56,975 nucleotides of DNA, from positions 1-56,975 of the forward strand of contig NZ_SACP01000038.1 of assembly GCF_004004555.2 (NCBI RefSeq). Direction: 5' to 3'. Of the stretch, positions 23,967 through 33,797 are shown piece after piece; positions within the stretch are counted from its first letter, which is position 1; each line of letters opens with the position of its first letter. Source of the DNA: Methylobacterium oryzihabitans. GTDB lineage: Bacteria > Pseudomonadota > Alphaproteobacteria > Rhizobiales > Beijerinckiaceae. Below the pieces are notes generated by a model that was not told the origin of the DNA, did no database searches, and worked only from the letters and a program-made list of their open reading frames with translations. Both the position numbers and the translations under genes were made by a program.

Positions 23967-24662
23967 ATGGGTCGCAGGGGCAAAGGCGCGGGCGGAGCGG
24001 TGCTCCTCGTCGCCCTGGCGGGGATCCTCGCCGGTGCGCCCGTTGCCGTGGCCGCCCAGCTCGTCGCCATCGAGGGTCGCGAGCAGCGCAATTTCGGCCG
24101 TATCGCGCTCACCTTCGACCGCGGCGTCAAAGTGACGGCGAAGCTGTCCGGGACGGTGCTGGTGCTGTCGTTCCGCGAGCCGGCGCCGGTGCGCGCCGAG
24201 CGCCTCGCCGCCGAGATGCCGGCCTATGTCGGGCAGGTGCGGCGCGACCCCGACGGCAGCGGCCTGCGCCTCGCGCTCCAGCAGCCGCTGAAGGTCAACG
24301 TGCTGGAGGCCGGCGAGCGGGTGTTCGTCGACCTGCTGCCCGAGACCTGGAGCGGCCTGCCGCCGGGCCTGCCGCCCGATGTCGTCGCCGACCTCGCCCG
24401 CCGGGCCGCGGAGGCCGAGGCGCGCCTGCGCCAGGAGGCCCGCCGGGCCGAACGTCCGGTGCCGCTGCGCCCGGAAGTCGCCGAGCTGCGGCCTCCGGCC
24501 CGGCCCCTGCCGCGGCGGTTCAGGAGCCGCCCGCGGTGCCGGCGCCGGTCCCGGCCCCCCGGAGCCCTGCCGTCGCCCCGGCCCGCGCTGCCGCGCCGGT
24601 TCCGACGCCCGAGCCTCCGGCCCCGGTCGTCCCCGCCTCCGGCCCGGTCCAGGCGCGGGTGA
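23967..24662 (+). CDS. N-terminal part of exported TPR-like protein (frame ends after a probable frameshift)
   Basis: Starts MGRRGKGAGGAVLLVALAGI with a signal peptide ending GAPVAVAA. An AMIN-like beta domain follows (residues ~35-125: VAIEGREQRNFGRIALTFDR, LSFREPAPVRAERLAAEMPA, VFVDLLPETW), then a charged helical stretch. From about position 24500 the frame becomes an implausible Arg/Pro run and stops at 24662. The natural continuation (Pro/Ala linker, then the 845-aa C-terminal part) is in another frame. One missing base between ~24485 and 24530 would fuse them into one ~1,030-aa periplasmic protein. Confidence 0.65.
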   Translation: MGRRGKGAGGAVLLVALAGILAGAPVAVAAQLVAIEGREQRNFGRIALTFDRGVKVTAKLSGTVLVLSFREPAPVRAERLAAEMPAYVGQVRRDPDGSGLRLALQQPLKVNVLEAGERVFVDLLPETWSGLPPGLPPDVVADLARRAAEAEARLRQEARRAERPVPLRPEVAELRPPARPLPRRFRSRPRCRRRSRPPGALPSPRPALPRRFRRPSLRPRSSPPPARSRRG

Positions 24663-27073
24663 CCCGGTCGGGCGACGGGCTGCGGATCGGCTTCCCGTTC
24701 GCGGTCCGGCCCCCCGCCGCCCTGTTCGAGCGCGGCGGCGTCGCGACGCTGGCCTTCGAGAGCCCGCTCCTGATCCGTCTCGACGCCGACGCCCTGCCGG
24801 GGGGGGCGGCCGCGCGCCTGCTCGATGCCTCGCGGGAGGGCGGCTTCGCGGTGCTGCGCTTCGCGCTCGCCGGCGGCGCCCTGTCCCAGCTCGTCGCCGG
24901 GGAGGGCGGGGGCTGGGACCTCGTCCTCGGCGACGGCTCCGCCCCGGGCGCGGTGCCGCTGGTGCCGCGCCGGGCCGCCGACGAGGCCGGCAAGCCCGCC
25001 ATGGCGGTGCCGCTGCCGCGGCCCGGCGGCGCGTTCTGGCTCGACCGCGACGGCGAGCGGATCGCCGTCGTGACCGCCTTCGGGCCGCGGACCGCCGGCG
25101 TCGCCAAACGCGGCCGCTTCGTCGAGTTCGAGATCCTGGCCAGCCGCCAGGGCGTCGCGGTGCTGGCCGGAGCCGACGACCTCGTGGTGCGGCCCGGCCT
25201 CGACGAGGTCGCGATCACCCGGCCGGGCGGCCTCGCGGTCTCGCCCGTCGTGGCCGATCCGCTCGATGCCGGTGCGCCGGTCGGTGCCGAGGCGCTGGCC
25301 ATCGACACCGCGCGCTGGCGCGAGGACCGCCGCGGCCAGGGCCTCGCCCGCATCCACGACGCCGCGGTGGCGGCGGCGACCGCCGAGAGGACGGCCCGGC
25401 CGGCGGCGCGGGTCGATCTCGCCCGCGCCCTGATGGCCAACGGCCTCCATGCCGAGGCCGCCGCGGTGCTCGCCACCGCCTTCAAGGACGACCCGATCCT
25501 GGCCGCCGACCGCCGCAGCCGGGTGCTGGCGGCGATCGCCGCGGTGCTGCTCGGCCGCGACGCCCGCGCCCTTGACCTCCTCGGCACCGACGCCCGCGCC
25601 GGGCAGGACCCGGAGACCCGCCTGTGGCGGGCGATGCTCGACGCCCGCGCCGGGCGCGGCGTCGCCGCCCTCGCGGCGTTCAAGGCCGGCCTGCCGCTGA
25701 TCGAGAGCTATCCCGACGACCTGCAATCGCCCCTGCTGCTCGCCGGCGCGCGGACCGCCCTGGATGGCCGCGACCCGGCCTTCGCCCAGAAGCTGCTGAC
25801 GCTGGCCGCGCCGCTCGCCGAGACGCCGCTGGCGCGCGATCAGGTCGCGTTCCTGCGCAACCGCTTCGCCGAGGAGATCGGCCAGGACGAGGCGGCGATG
25901 CGGGAGTACCGGCGCCTGTCCGAGGAGGGCGAGCGGCCGGTCGCCGCCGAGGCGGCGCTGCGGCTGGTCGATCTCGGCCTCGCCTCGGGCAAGCTCGGCC
26001 GGGACGAGGCGATCGACCGGCTGGAACGCCTCGCCCTGACCTGGCACGGCGCCCCGCTGGAGCCGGCGGCCCTCGGCCGCCTCGGCCGGCTCTACGCCGA
26101 GGCGGGGCGCTGGCGCGACGCCTTCGCGGTCGCCCGCAAGGCCAACCGGTTCTATCCCGACGATCCCGCGACCCGCGACCTGCACGAGGCGACGGTCGCG
26201 CTGTTTGCCGGGCTGTTCCTCACCGACAGGGGCGCCGGGCTCGGAAAGGTCGAGGCCCTGGCGCTGTACTTCGACTTCAAGGAATTCACCCCGATCGGCC
26301 GGCAGGGCGACGAGATCGTCCGCCGCCTCGCCGACCGCCTCGTCGCCCTCGACCTCCTCGACGCCGCCGGCGACCTGCTCCAGCATCAGGTCGACAAGCG
26401 CCTCGCCGGCGCCGCCCGGGCGGCGGTGGCGGCGAAGCTCGCGACGGTCCGGCTGATGGACGGCCGCCCGCTCCAGGCGCTGCAGGTGCTCCAGGCGACC
26501 CGCCTGCCGGAACTGCCGCCCTCGGTGCGCGACGCCCGGCTGCTGCTGGAGGCCCGCGCCCTGTCCGACCTGTCGCGCACCGACCTCGCCCTCGAAAAAC
26601 TCGACGGGGTCGACGGCCCGGAGGCCGGGCGGCTGCGCGCCGACGCGCTGTGGGCGGCCCGCCGCTGGCGCGAGGCCGGCGAGGCGCATGAGGCCCTGGT
26701 CGCGACCCGCTGGCGCGAGCCGGGGCCGCTGCGCGACGACGAGCGCGCCGACGTGCTGCGGGCGGCGATCGCCTACGCGCTCGGCGAGGAGGCGATCAGC
26801 CTCGACCGGCTGCGCACCAAGTTCATGCCGAAGATGGCCGAGAGCGCCGACGCCCGCGCCTTCGCGCTGCTCTCGTCCCCCAACGCCGCCGGCACCGCCG
26901 CCTTCCGCGACCTTGCCCGGCGGGCGATCACCGCCGACACCCTGTCGGGCTTCCTCGCCTCCTACCGGGCGCGCTACCCCGAGAGCGCGGCCCCGGCGCG
27001 CCCGAATGCGCCCGCCGCCGAGACGCCACCCGCCGCCGAGGCGAGCCGTGGTGCGGGGCCGCAGCCGGGGTGA
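24536..27073 (+). CDS. Large TPR/helical-repeat exported protein, C-terminal part (845 aa)
   Basis: Reads from a GTG at 24536 through a Pro/Ala linker (MPAPVPAPRSPAVAPARAAA) into a beta-rich region (~residues 45-270). A long alpha-helical repeat region (~290-820) follows with TPR-like units, for example ARALMANGLHAEAAAVLATA, GRLYAEAGRWRDAFAVARKA and LLEARALSDLSRTDLALEKL. It has no signal of its own, and the upstream frame supplies one, so the two are best read as one gene broken by a frameshift in the GC-rich linker. Function unknown; such proteins act as periplasmic scaffolds. It converges on the histidine kinase with a 10-bp gap. Confidence 0.75.
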   Translation: MPAPVPAPRSPAVAPARAAAPVPTPEPPAPVVPASGPVQARVTRSGDGLRIGFPFAVRPPAALFERGGVATLAFESPLLIRLDADALPGGAAARLLDASREGGFAVLRFALAGGALSQLVAGEGGGWDLVLGDGSAPGAVPLVPRRAADEAGKPAMAVPLPRPGGAFWLDRDGERIAVVTAFGPRTAGVAKRGRFVEFEILASRQGVAVLAGADDLVVRPGLDEVAITRPGGLAVSPVVADPLDAGAPVGAEALAIDTARWREDRRGQGLARIHDAAVAAATAERTARPAARVDLARALMANGLHAEAAAVLATAFKDDPILAADRRSRVLAAIAAVLLGRDARALDLLGTDARAGQDPETRLWRAMLDARAGRGVAALAAFKAGLPLIESYPDDLQSPLLLAGARTALDGRDPAFAQKLLTLAAPLAETPLARDQVAFLRNRFAEEIGQDEAAMREYRRLSEEGERPVAAEAALRLVDLGLASGKLGRDEAIDRLERLALTWHGAPLEPAALGRLGRLYAEAGRWRDAFAVARKANRFYPDDPATRDLHEATVALFAGLFLTDRGAGLGKVEALALYFDFKEFTPIGRQGDEIVRRLADRLVALDLLDAAGDLLQHQVDKRLAGAARAAVAAKLATVRLMDGRPLQALQVLQATRLPELPPSVRDARLLLEARALSDLSRTDLALEKLDGVDGPEAGRLRADALWAARRWREAGEAHEALVATRWREPGPLRDDERADVLRAAIAYALGEEAISLDRLRTKFMPKMAESADARAFALLSSPNAAGTAAFRDLARRAITADTLSGFLASYRARYPESAAPARPNAPAAETPPAAEASRGAGPQPG

Positions 27074-27083
27074 ATGCTCCGCG

Positions 27084-28280
27084 TCACGCGCCCTTCGCCA
27101 GCACCGTCCCGGCCGGCAGGTCGAGGACGAACGTCGCGCCGCGCCCCGCCGGCACCGCGAGGTGGCCGCCGAGCTGGCGGGCGAGGCGGGTGACCACCCG
27201 CATGCCGAGGCTCTTCGAGGCGAAGGTCGCGATGTCGAACCCCGCCGGCATGCCGACGCCGTCGTCGGCGACGACGAGCCGCAGGGCGCCGTCCGGGCCC
27301 TGCTCGGCCTCGACCCGGACCGGACCGCCCCCGGACGGATAGGCGTACTTGATCGCGTTGGTGACGAGTTCGTTGACGTAGAGCCCGAGCGGGATCGCGG
27401 TGTCGGCGGCGAGCGCCGCGTCGGGCACCCGGCAGGTCACCGTGTGGTGCGGCGCGCTCTCGCCGAGGCGTCCGACCAGGGTTCCGAGGAAGTCCGGCAG
27501 GCGCACCCGCGTCGCCCCCGGCTCGCGCCAGAGCTGGTCGTGGACCTGCGCCACCGCCTCGACCCGGGTCTGGGCGTCGGCGAGGGCGGCGCGCACGTCG
27601 GCGTTCTCGCTCGCCCGCGCCTGGAGGGTCAGCAGCCCGGCGACGATCGACAGGCTGTTCTTGACCCGGTGGCTCATCTCGCGGCTGAGCAGTTCCTGCC
27701 TCTCCACCGCCTCCCGCAGCCGCGCCTCGGACCGCTGCCGCTCGATGGCGCCGCCGAGCAGGTTGGCGAAGCCCTGCATGAAGGCGACGTCGCCCTCCTC
27801 GAACACCCCCTCGCGGGCGTCGTCGACCTCCAGCACGCCGTAATGGCCGTCGCGGTTGGAGATCAGCACGTTGATCGCCCGGCGCACGCCGTGGTCGGCC
27901 ATCAGCTTGGGCGTGCGGAACCGGGTCTCGTTCTCGAGGTGGTTCGAGATCACCGGCTGGCCGGTCTTGAGGGCGAAGCCGGCCGGCGAGGCGAGGTCGG
28001 CCCCGACCACCGCCCGGCCGATCACGTCCGGCCCCCAGCCGACCCCGGCGCAGACGAGGAGCGTGTCCCGGCCGGGTTTGTATTCGAGCGCCTTGCAGAA
28101 CTGCGCCTGCATGCCCTCGGCGCACAATTCGGTCGCGCGCTGGAGCAGCGCATGGATCTCCGGCTCGCGCAAGGCCTCGACCCCGAACTGCGACAGGATC
28201 ATCTGCTGACGCAGGCGCAGGTCGAGCGGCGTGGCCGGCGTCGGCGGCGGCAGGACGGCATCCTCGCGGGGTGAAGGCAT
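27084..28280 (-). CDS. GAF-domain sensor histidine kinase (HisKA_2 type), 398 aa
   Basis: Cytosolic two-component kinase. A GAF domain covers residues ~28-180 (FGVEALREPEIHALLQRATE, VGWGPDVIGRAVVGADLASP, DGHYGVLEVDDAREG). The phospho-acceptor helix has His204 in EMSHRVKNSLSIVAGLLTLQ, the HisKA_2 pattern. The HATPase domain has the N-box NELVTNAIKYAYP and G1 DDGVGMP. There are no membrane segments. The start at 28280 (MPSPREDAVLPPP) is chosen because upstream residues look like non-coding translation. Kinases of this class commonly feed light or stress responses, including PhyR-type pathways, so a link to phyR in this window is possible but unproven. Confidence 0.88.
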   Translation of the reverse strand: MPSPREDAVLPPPTPATPLDLRLRQQMILSQFGVEALREPEIHALLQRATELCAEGMQAQFCKALEYKPGRDTLLVCAGVGWGPDVIGRAVVGADLASPAGFALKTGQPVISNHLENETRFRTPKLMADHGVRRAINVLISNRDGHYGVLEVDDAREGVFEEGDVAFMQGFANLLGGAIERQRSEARLREAVERQELLSREMSHRVKNSLSIVAGLLTLQARASENADVRAALADAQTRVEAVAQVHDQLWREPGATRVRLPDFLGTLVGRLGESAPHHTVTCRVPDAALAADTAIPLGLYVNELVTNAIKYAYPSGGGPVRVEAEQGPDGALRLVVADDGVGMPAGFDIATFASKSLGMRVVTRLARQLGGHLAVPAGRGATFVLDLPAGTVLAKGA

Positions 28281-28510
28281 GATGGTTGGTCGAGCGGTCC
28301 GGCAATGATCGGAAGAGGATAGGCGCCCGATCGCCGGAGACCAGGGCCTCCCGCGCCGCGGATGGCGGCCGGAGCGGGTCGTCCGGCCGAAGCTGGGGGT
28401 CGGATCATCGATCGGTTCGGTTGAGGACAATTCAGCTGTACAACCTCATGGTGTGTTCACGATTGTTGCGCCTGATGCACGGGCCCCCGATCCGCGACAG
28501 GAACTCCTCG

Positions 28511-30901
28511 GTGCTGAACGTCCTCGGCTGCTTCGTCGATGCCCACGACCTGCGCCTCGTCGCGCTCGCCGCCGGGGTGTGCGCCCTCGCCTCGGTCACC
28601 GCGGTCTGGCTGCTGTGCCACGCCGCGCGCACGCTCGGCCGGACCCGGTACGCCTGGCTCGCCGTGGCGGCGGTGGCGGGGGGATCGGGGATCTGGGCGA
28701 CGCACTTCATCGCCATGCTGGCCTTCTCGCCCAACATCCCGGCCGCCTACGCGGTCGGCCGCACGGTCCTGTCGCTGGTCCACGCCGTCCTGCTGACCGG
28801 GATCGGCCTCCTCGTCGCCCTGTGGCCCGGGCCGCGGGCCCTGCGCGGGCTCGGCGGCGCCATCGCCGGCGGCGGCATCGCGGCGATGCACTATACCGGC
28901 ATGGCGGCCTTCGAGGTCGCCGGGCACGTCCGCTGGGACGCGGCGCTCGTCGCCGCCTCCATCGCGCTCGGGGCGGCCTTCGGCGCCGCCGCGGTGACGG
29001 TCGCCCTGTCGGGCCCGGGCCTGCGGCCCCGCCTGGCCGGCGCGCTGCTGCTGCTCGTCGCGATCTGCGGCCACCACTTCACCGCCATGGGGGCGGTCAC
29101 GATCGTGCCGGATCCGACGGTCGAGATCCCTGTCGAGGCGATCCCGTCGGAGTGGCTCGCGGTCGCGGTGGCGCTGGCCAGCCTCACGATCCTGCTCCTC
29201 GCCTGCGCCGCCCTCGCCCTCGACCTACGCGACCGGCGCCTCTCGACCCAGGAGGGCGAGCGCCTGCGCAGCCTCGCCAACGCCGCCGTCGAGGGGCTGG
29301 TGGTGTGCCGTGGCGACCGGATCGTGAGCGCCAACCACAGCTTCGCCGCCCTCGCGGGCTGCACGACCACCGATCTGGCAGGGCTCGCCCTGTCGTCGTT
29401 CCTGCCGGGCGACGCGACCCGTCTCGCCCTCGCGGCGCAGCCCGAGCAGCCGGTGGAGGCCGACCTGCGCCGGGCCAGCGGCGAGACCGTCCCGGTCGAG
29501 CTGATCCTGCGCCCGGTCGAGTATGCCAACCAGCCGCACTACGCCGTGGCGGTGCGGGACCTGCGGGCGCGCCGGCGGGCCGAGCGGCAGATCCAGTTCC
29601 TCGCCCATCACGACCCGCTCACCGGGCTCGCCAACCGCGCGAGCTTTCACGGCCGACTCGACCAGGAGATCCGCCTCGCCGAGGTCGGCGGACGCAAGCT
29701 CGCGGTGCTGTGCCTCGATCTCGACCGCTTCAAGGAGGTCAACGACCTGTTCGGCCACGCGGCGGGGGACGCGATGCTCGTCGGCGTCGCCCGGGTCGCC
29801 GACGGCCTGCTGGCCGAGGGGCAGATGATGGCCCGGCTCGGCGGCGACGAGTTCGCGATCCTGGCGAGCTTCGAGCACGCGGTCGGGGCCGGGCGCCTCG
29901 CCGAGGCGCTGCTCGAGGCGCTGCGGCAGCGCAACCTCGACGCGCCGGGCGGTCCGCTGGTCGCCACCAGCATCGGCATCGCGATCTATCCCGACGATGC
30001 CGCCGACCGGACGACGCTGCTCAGCTACGCCGACACCGCGCTCTACCGGGCGAAGTCGGAGGGGCGGGGCACCTACCGGTTCTTCGAGGCGGCGATGGGC
30101 GTCGAGGTCCGCGAGCGGCGGATGCTGGAGCACGGCCTGCGCCACGCGATCGCCCGCGGCGAGATGCGGATGGTCTACCAGCCCCAGTGCCATGTGGCGG
30201 GCGGCGAGGTGACCGGCTTCGAGGCGCTGCTGCGCTGGCGGCGGCCGGGCCACGGCTCGGTCTCGCCGGCGGTGTTCATCCCGATCGCCGAGGAATCGGG
30301 CCTGATCCTGCAGATCGGCGAGTGGGTCCTGCGCGAGGTCTGCCGCGAGGCGGCGGGCTGGCCGCGGGCCCTGGCGGTCGCGGTCAACGTCTCGGCGGTC
30401 CAGATCCACCATCCGGGCTTCGTCCAGACCCTGCACGACATCCTGATGGAGACGCGGCTCGACCCGGCCCGGCTCGAGATCGAGCTGACCGAGACGGCGC
30501 TGATCCGCGACCCCGAGCGCGCCCTGGCGACGCTCCAGCAGATCAAGCGCCTCGGCGTCGGCATCGCGATGGACGATTTCGGCACCGGCTACTCGTCGCT
30601 GTCGAACCTGCGCGCCTTCCCGTTCGACAAGATCAAGATCGACTCGTCGTTCATCCGGTCGGTCGACCGCAACACCCAGACTGCCGCGATCGTCCGCTCG
30701 GTCCTCGGCCTCGGGCGCGGCCTCGACCTTCCGGTCCTCGCCGAGGGCGTCGAGACCGAGCAGGAACTGCGGTTCCTCGAAGCCGAGGGCTGCCAGGGCA
30801 TGCAGGGCTACCTGATCGGGCGTCCGGCCGCGATCACCGAGTTCCACGACCTCACCCACGGCACGCCCGCGGCGAAGCACGGCGCCGTCCGGGCGGCCTA
30901 A
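28511..30901 (+). CDS. MHYT-PAS-GGDEF-EAL cyclic-di-GMP signalling protein, 796 aa
   Basis: Membrane protein that can synthesise and/or hydrolyse c-di-GMP. The N-terminal MHYT sensor has about seven helices with three repeats (THFIAM, MHYTGM, HHFTAM) thought to bind a metal. A short PAS domain follows (LRSLANAAVEGLVVCRGDRI), then GGDEF with intact RLGGDEF and EAL with FEALLRWRRP, VNVSAVQIHHP, ELTETALI, DDFGTGYSSL and AEGVE motifs. Both catalytic domains look competent. The start chosen is GTG 28511 (MLNVLGCFVDAHDLRLV), with AGGA 8 nt upstream, since MHYT proteins begin there; ATGs at 28448 and 28475 are alternatives. It is divergent from the GAF histidine kinase. Confidence 0.9.
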   Translation: MLNVLGCFVDAHDLRLVALAAGVCALASVTAVWLLCHAARTLGRTRYAWLAVAAVAGGSGIWATHFIAMLAFSPNIPAAYAVGRTVLSLVHAVLLTGIGLLVALWPGPRALRGLGGAIAGGGIAAMHYTGMAAFEVAGHVRWDAALVAASIALGAAFGAAAVTVALSGPGLRPRLAGALLLLVAICGHHFTAMGAVTIVPDPTVEIPVEAIPSEWLAVAVALASLTILLLACAALALDLRDRRLSTQEGERLRSLANAAVEGLVVCRGDRIVSANHSFAALAGCTTTDLAGLALSSFLPGDATRLALAAQPEQPVEADLRRASGETVPVELILRPVEYANQPHYAVAVRDLRARRRAERQIQFLAHHDPLTGLANRASFHGRLDQEIRLAEVGGRKLAVLCLDLDRFKEVNDLFGHAAGDAMLVGVARVADGLLAEGQMMARLGGDEFAILASFEHAVGAGRLAEALLEALRQRNLDAPGGPLVATSIGIAIYPDDAADRTTLLSYADTALYRAKSEGRGTYRFFEAAMGVEVRERRMLEHGLRHAIARGEMRMVYQPQCHVAGGEVTGFEALLRWRRPGHGSVSPAVFIPIAEESGLILQIGEWVLREVCREAAGWPRALAVAVNVSAVQIHHPGFVQTLHDILMETRLDPARLEIELTETALIRDPERALATLQQIKRLGVGIAMDDFGTGYSSLSNLRAFPFDKIKIDSSFIRSVDRNTQTAAIVRSVLGLGRGLDLPVLAEGVETEQELRFLEAEGCQGMQGYLIGRPAAITEFHDLTHGTPAAKHGAVRAA

Positions 30902-31662
30902 ACGGAAACTGGCTCCAACCGATTGATTTAGCAGTCGAAATTTCTGAGCGCGGGATCCCCCCTCCAGGCGATCCCAGACTTGCCCGGGATCGCTGCAAGA
31001 AGTGGGAGAGGGGTAGGGGCGATCGAAGATCGCGCAGGGTGCTCGGTTCCAGAATCAGGCACCAGCGGTTGAGCTGCGCAGCTCGACGCTGGTCGTTCAT
31101 CTCGGAACCCGAGCCGCCCTCACGCGGGCCACAGGCCCGTGCGGGATCTTCGATCCCCCGGCTCCTCTCCCACTCGGGCTAGCGGATTCACACTTCTCCT
31201 TTGAAAGCTAACCCGTTGGAAGTTAACGCGCTTCCCCTCCCCAGGCGATCTCGGGCCTGCCCGAGATCGCTGCAAGTTGTGGGGAGGGGCCAGGGGTGGG
31301 GGTGGTGCCGGACAACCCTGACCGGTGCCTCCTGCACCACCCCCACCTCCACCTCCTCCCCACAAGGGGGAGGAGAGGCGCACGACCTTCCAGGGTGAGA
31401 ACATTCAGAGCGAGTTATGTGCATGTTTTAGCCCACTCGGGAGAGAGGAGGCGCGCCACACCGCAAACCGCCTTCCACCGGGGCAGCGGGTGCAGACGAA
31501 CACCGGTCCGTTTCATCCGCAAGGGACCGCAAAGCCGGTGAGCAACTGATACGGAATCCGCATCGCGAAGCGATGGCACGGCGATCGCCACGATCCCGCG
31601 GGGACCGCCCGACGCAATCGATCGGATTTCGCATGACCGATCGGCGCATCCGGCCCGCGGGC
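30902..31662 (+). repeat. Second mosaic intergenic repeat block
   Basis: About 760 bp without genes, starting at a stop codon as at 23163: GGAAACTGGCTCCAACCGAT, GCAGTCGAAATTTCTGAGCG, CTCCCACTCGG stems, GAGCTGCGCAGCTCGACGCT and GTTTCATCCGCAAGGGACCG recur in the same order. It is longer because of extra inserted segments, including a duplicated CAGGCGATC...GATCGCTGCAAG unit near 30967 and 31238. The last ~100 bp carry a partial copy of the GATACGG/CGCATCGCGAAGCGAT family. Confidence 0.72.
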
Positions 31663-33615
31663 TCAGGCGACGACGATGTCGTCCGCCCCGAGCCGCGGGG
31701 CCCCGTCGAGGAGGGCGAACCGGACCGCGGTCCGGTTGCCGCTGCCGTCGGGATCGTAGGAGAGGATGCCGGTCAGGCCATCGTAGAGAATGCGGTCGCC
31801 GGCGTCGACCGCGCCGAGGGAGGTGTCCTTGAACGCCTCGGGGGCGAGCGGTCCCGCCGGGAGGGCGCGGAACACATGCTGGCCCAGGAGGATGCGGTCG
31901 TCGTCGCCCGGCCGGGTGCCGAAATCGGCGATGCGGTCGACCACGCCCGGAACGAGGCCGTTGACGAACATGAAGGTGTCGTCGCCGGCGAGACCGGTGA
32001 GGATGTCGGCTCCGCCGCCGCCGTTCAGCACGTCGTTCCCGACCGTGCCCGAAACGGTATTGTTGAACTCGTTGCCGGTGAGCTTCAGGCCCGAGGCGAC
32101 GTAGGCATAGGCCGTGAGGCGCTCGATCTCCTGGCCGACCTGCAGCTTGTAGCTCACCGCGGTGCGCACCTGATCGATGCCGCCGCCGGCCGCCTCGACC
32201 ACCACGTCGGTCGGACGGTCGACCTCGTAGACGTCGTTGCCGGCTCCGCCGACGAGGGTGTCGAGCCCCGTTCCGCCGACGAGGGTGTCGTTGCCGTCGC
32301 CCCCTTCGAGGAGGTCGCGTCCGGCTCCGCCGCTGAGGCGGTTGGCGCTCCGGTTGCCGGTGAGCCGGTTGTCGAGGGCGTTGCCGATCAGATCGAACGC
32401 ATCGGTCCCGGCCACGACGCCGTTCTCGATGGCGGCGCCCAGGGTGTAGGCCGTGAAGAACCGGATCTCGTCGGCGACCTCGCTGATGTCGCGCCCGACC
32501 ACGACGGTGTCGGTGCCGCCGCCCTGCGCCTCGACCACCTCGTCGTAGGAGAACCCGGTGCCGCCCCAGGCCGGCTGGGACGTGCCGTCGAGGATGTAGA
32601 TGTCGTCGCCGGGGCCGCCGATCAGCGTGTCGAGGCCTGGGCCGCCGATCAGCCTGTCGTCGCCGAGGCCGCCGAACAGGGTGTCGGAGCCGCCGTCGCC
32701 GCGCAGCTCGTCGTTCCACACGGTTCCCTGAAGCCGGTCGTCGGCGTCGCCGGCCTGCGCGAGCGACAGGTTGTCGGAGGTGAGCCGGTAGACCGTGACC
32801 GAACCGGGCCTGGAGACCGGCCCGTCGTAGTCGGCCCGATGCTCCGAGATCCGGTTGCCGATGTTGTCGACGACCTGGATCTGCCCGGCCGCGTCGAGGC
32901 CGGAGGTGACCGTGAAGGTGTGGCCGCCCGAGCCGTTCGCCCATTCCAGGCGCACGATGTCGCCCGGTTGCAGCAGCGCCTGCCAGTTCTGGAGCGCGGC
33001 GTCCGAGCCCCGATGCGCCACGCGCCAGTAGCCTCCGGCCTGATTCCGGGCGGGGTTGAAGGCGTAGGACAGGGTCGGGAGGCTGGCGCCGGCCGCGGAC
33101 GCGATGGCGTTGGCGATGTAATGGCAATCGTTGACGTTCGCGACGCCGTCGTATCTGGCGGCGAGGGCCCGGGCGGCCGAAACGATCTCGCCGGGCGAGA
33201 CCGTGCCGTCGAGGGCCGCGGCACCGGCGAGGCCGGCGGGCACGGTCTGGAGCGTCAGGACCTGGTAGGCGTCCGTCGGCGCCTCCGCGGTCCGGACCGC
33301 GATGCGGACGTTGGCGTAGATGAGGTTGCCGGCTCGCAGGGTGATGCGGTCGAGATCGTCGGCCGCGACGACGGTCTCGGTGTCGGCATCGAGGGGCAGG
33401 CCGTCGCGGAGAAGCTGCGTGACCGAGGCATCGTCGGATTTCCAGTATCCGAAACTGTCGTAGTCGGCGCCGGACCTGTAGCTGAGCGTGACAGCATTCC
33501 AGCGCCCGACAGCCTCGGCACCGTAGGCCCGTTCAAGCAGGACGCGCAGGCTCACCGTCTCACCCGGATCGGCGAACAGGGGGACCGGCATCCCGGCCTC
33601 GGTGTACCAGCTCAT
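31663..33615 (-). CDS. RTX-type calcium-binding secreted protein with possible N-terminal cysteine-hydrolase domain, 650 aa
   Basis: No signal peptide. The C-terminal half has clusters of glycine-rich nonapeptides (LFGGLGDDRLIGGPGLDTLI, LSGGAGRDLLEGGDGNDTLV, LNGGGGADILTGLAGDDTFM) that bind Ca2+ and mark type I secretion substrates. The N-terminal half has NDCHYIANAIASAAGA (~Cys164), PGDIVRLEWANGSGGHTFTV (His) and VVDNIGNR (Asp/Asn), in the order and spacing of CHAP/NlpC-P60-like cysteine hydrolases. That assignment is inference. No type I secretion genes lie nearby. The start at 33615 (MSWYTEAGMPVPLF) is the first ATG before conserved-looking sequence. Confidence 0.78.
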   Translation of the reverse strand: MSWYTEAGMPVPLFADPGETVSLRVLLERAYGAEAVGRWNAVTLSYRSGADYDSFGYWKSDDASVTQLLRDGLPLDADTETVVAADDLDRITLRAGNLIYANVRIAVRTAEAPTDAYQVLTLQTVPAGLAGAAALDGTVSPGEIVSAARALAARYDGVANVNDCHYIANAIASAAGASLPTLSYAFNPARNQAGGYWRVAHRGSDAALQNWQALLQPGDIVRLEWANGSGGHTFTVTSGLDAAGQIQVVDNIGNRISEHRADYDGPVSRPGSVTVYRLTSDNLSLAQAGDADDRLQGTVWNDELRGDGGSDTLFGGLGDDRLIGGPGLDTLIGGPGDDIYILDGTSQPAWGGTGFSYDEVVEAQGGGTDTVVVGRDISEVADEIRFFTAYTLGAAIENGVVAGTDAFDLIGNALDNRLTGNRSANRLSGGAGRDLLEGGDGNDTLVGGTGLDTLVGGAGNDVYEVDRPTDVVVEAAGGGIDQVRTAVSYKLQVGQEIERLTAYAYVASGLKLTGNEFNNTVSGTVGNDVLNGGGGADILTGLAGDDTFMFVNGLVPGVVDRIADFGTRPGDDDRILLGQHVFRALPAGPLAPEAFKDTSLGAVDAGDRILYDGLTGILSYDPDGSGNRTAVRFALLDGAPRLGADDIVVA

Positions 33616-33797
33616 GATGCAGCTCCGGCGTGGCGTTCTTGCTTGTGTGGCGACGCACGCGCGCGGGCCGCGTGCAGTTCCTCCGAGCATAACCTAGCAC
33701 TTGTCACGGATTTGCATCGTCCCGAAGCCTGATTGATCACAGGAATCAGACGGGCTCCGGTCGATGGCTCGCCGACTGCGCTGCAGTCCCTGTCTCG

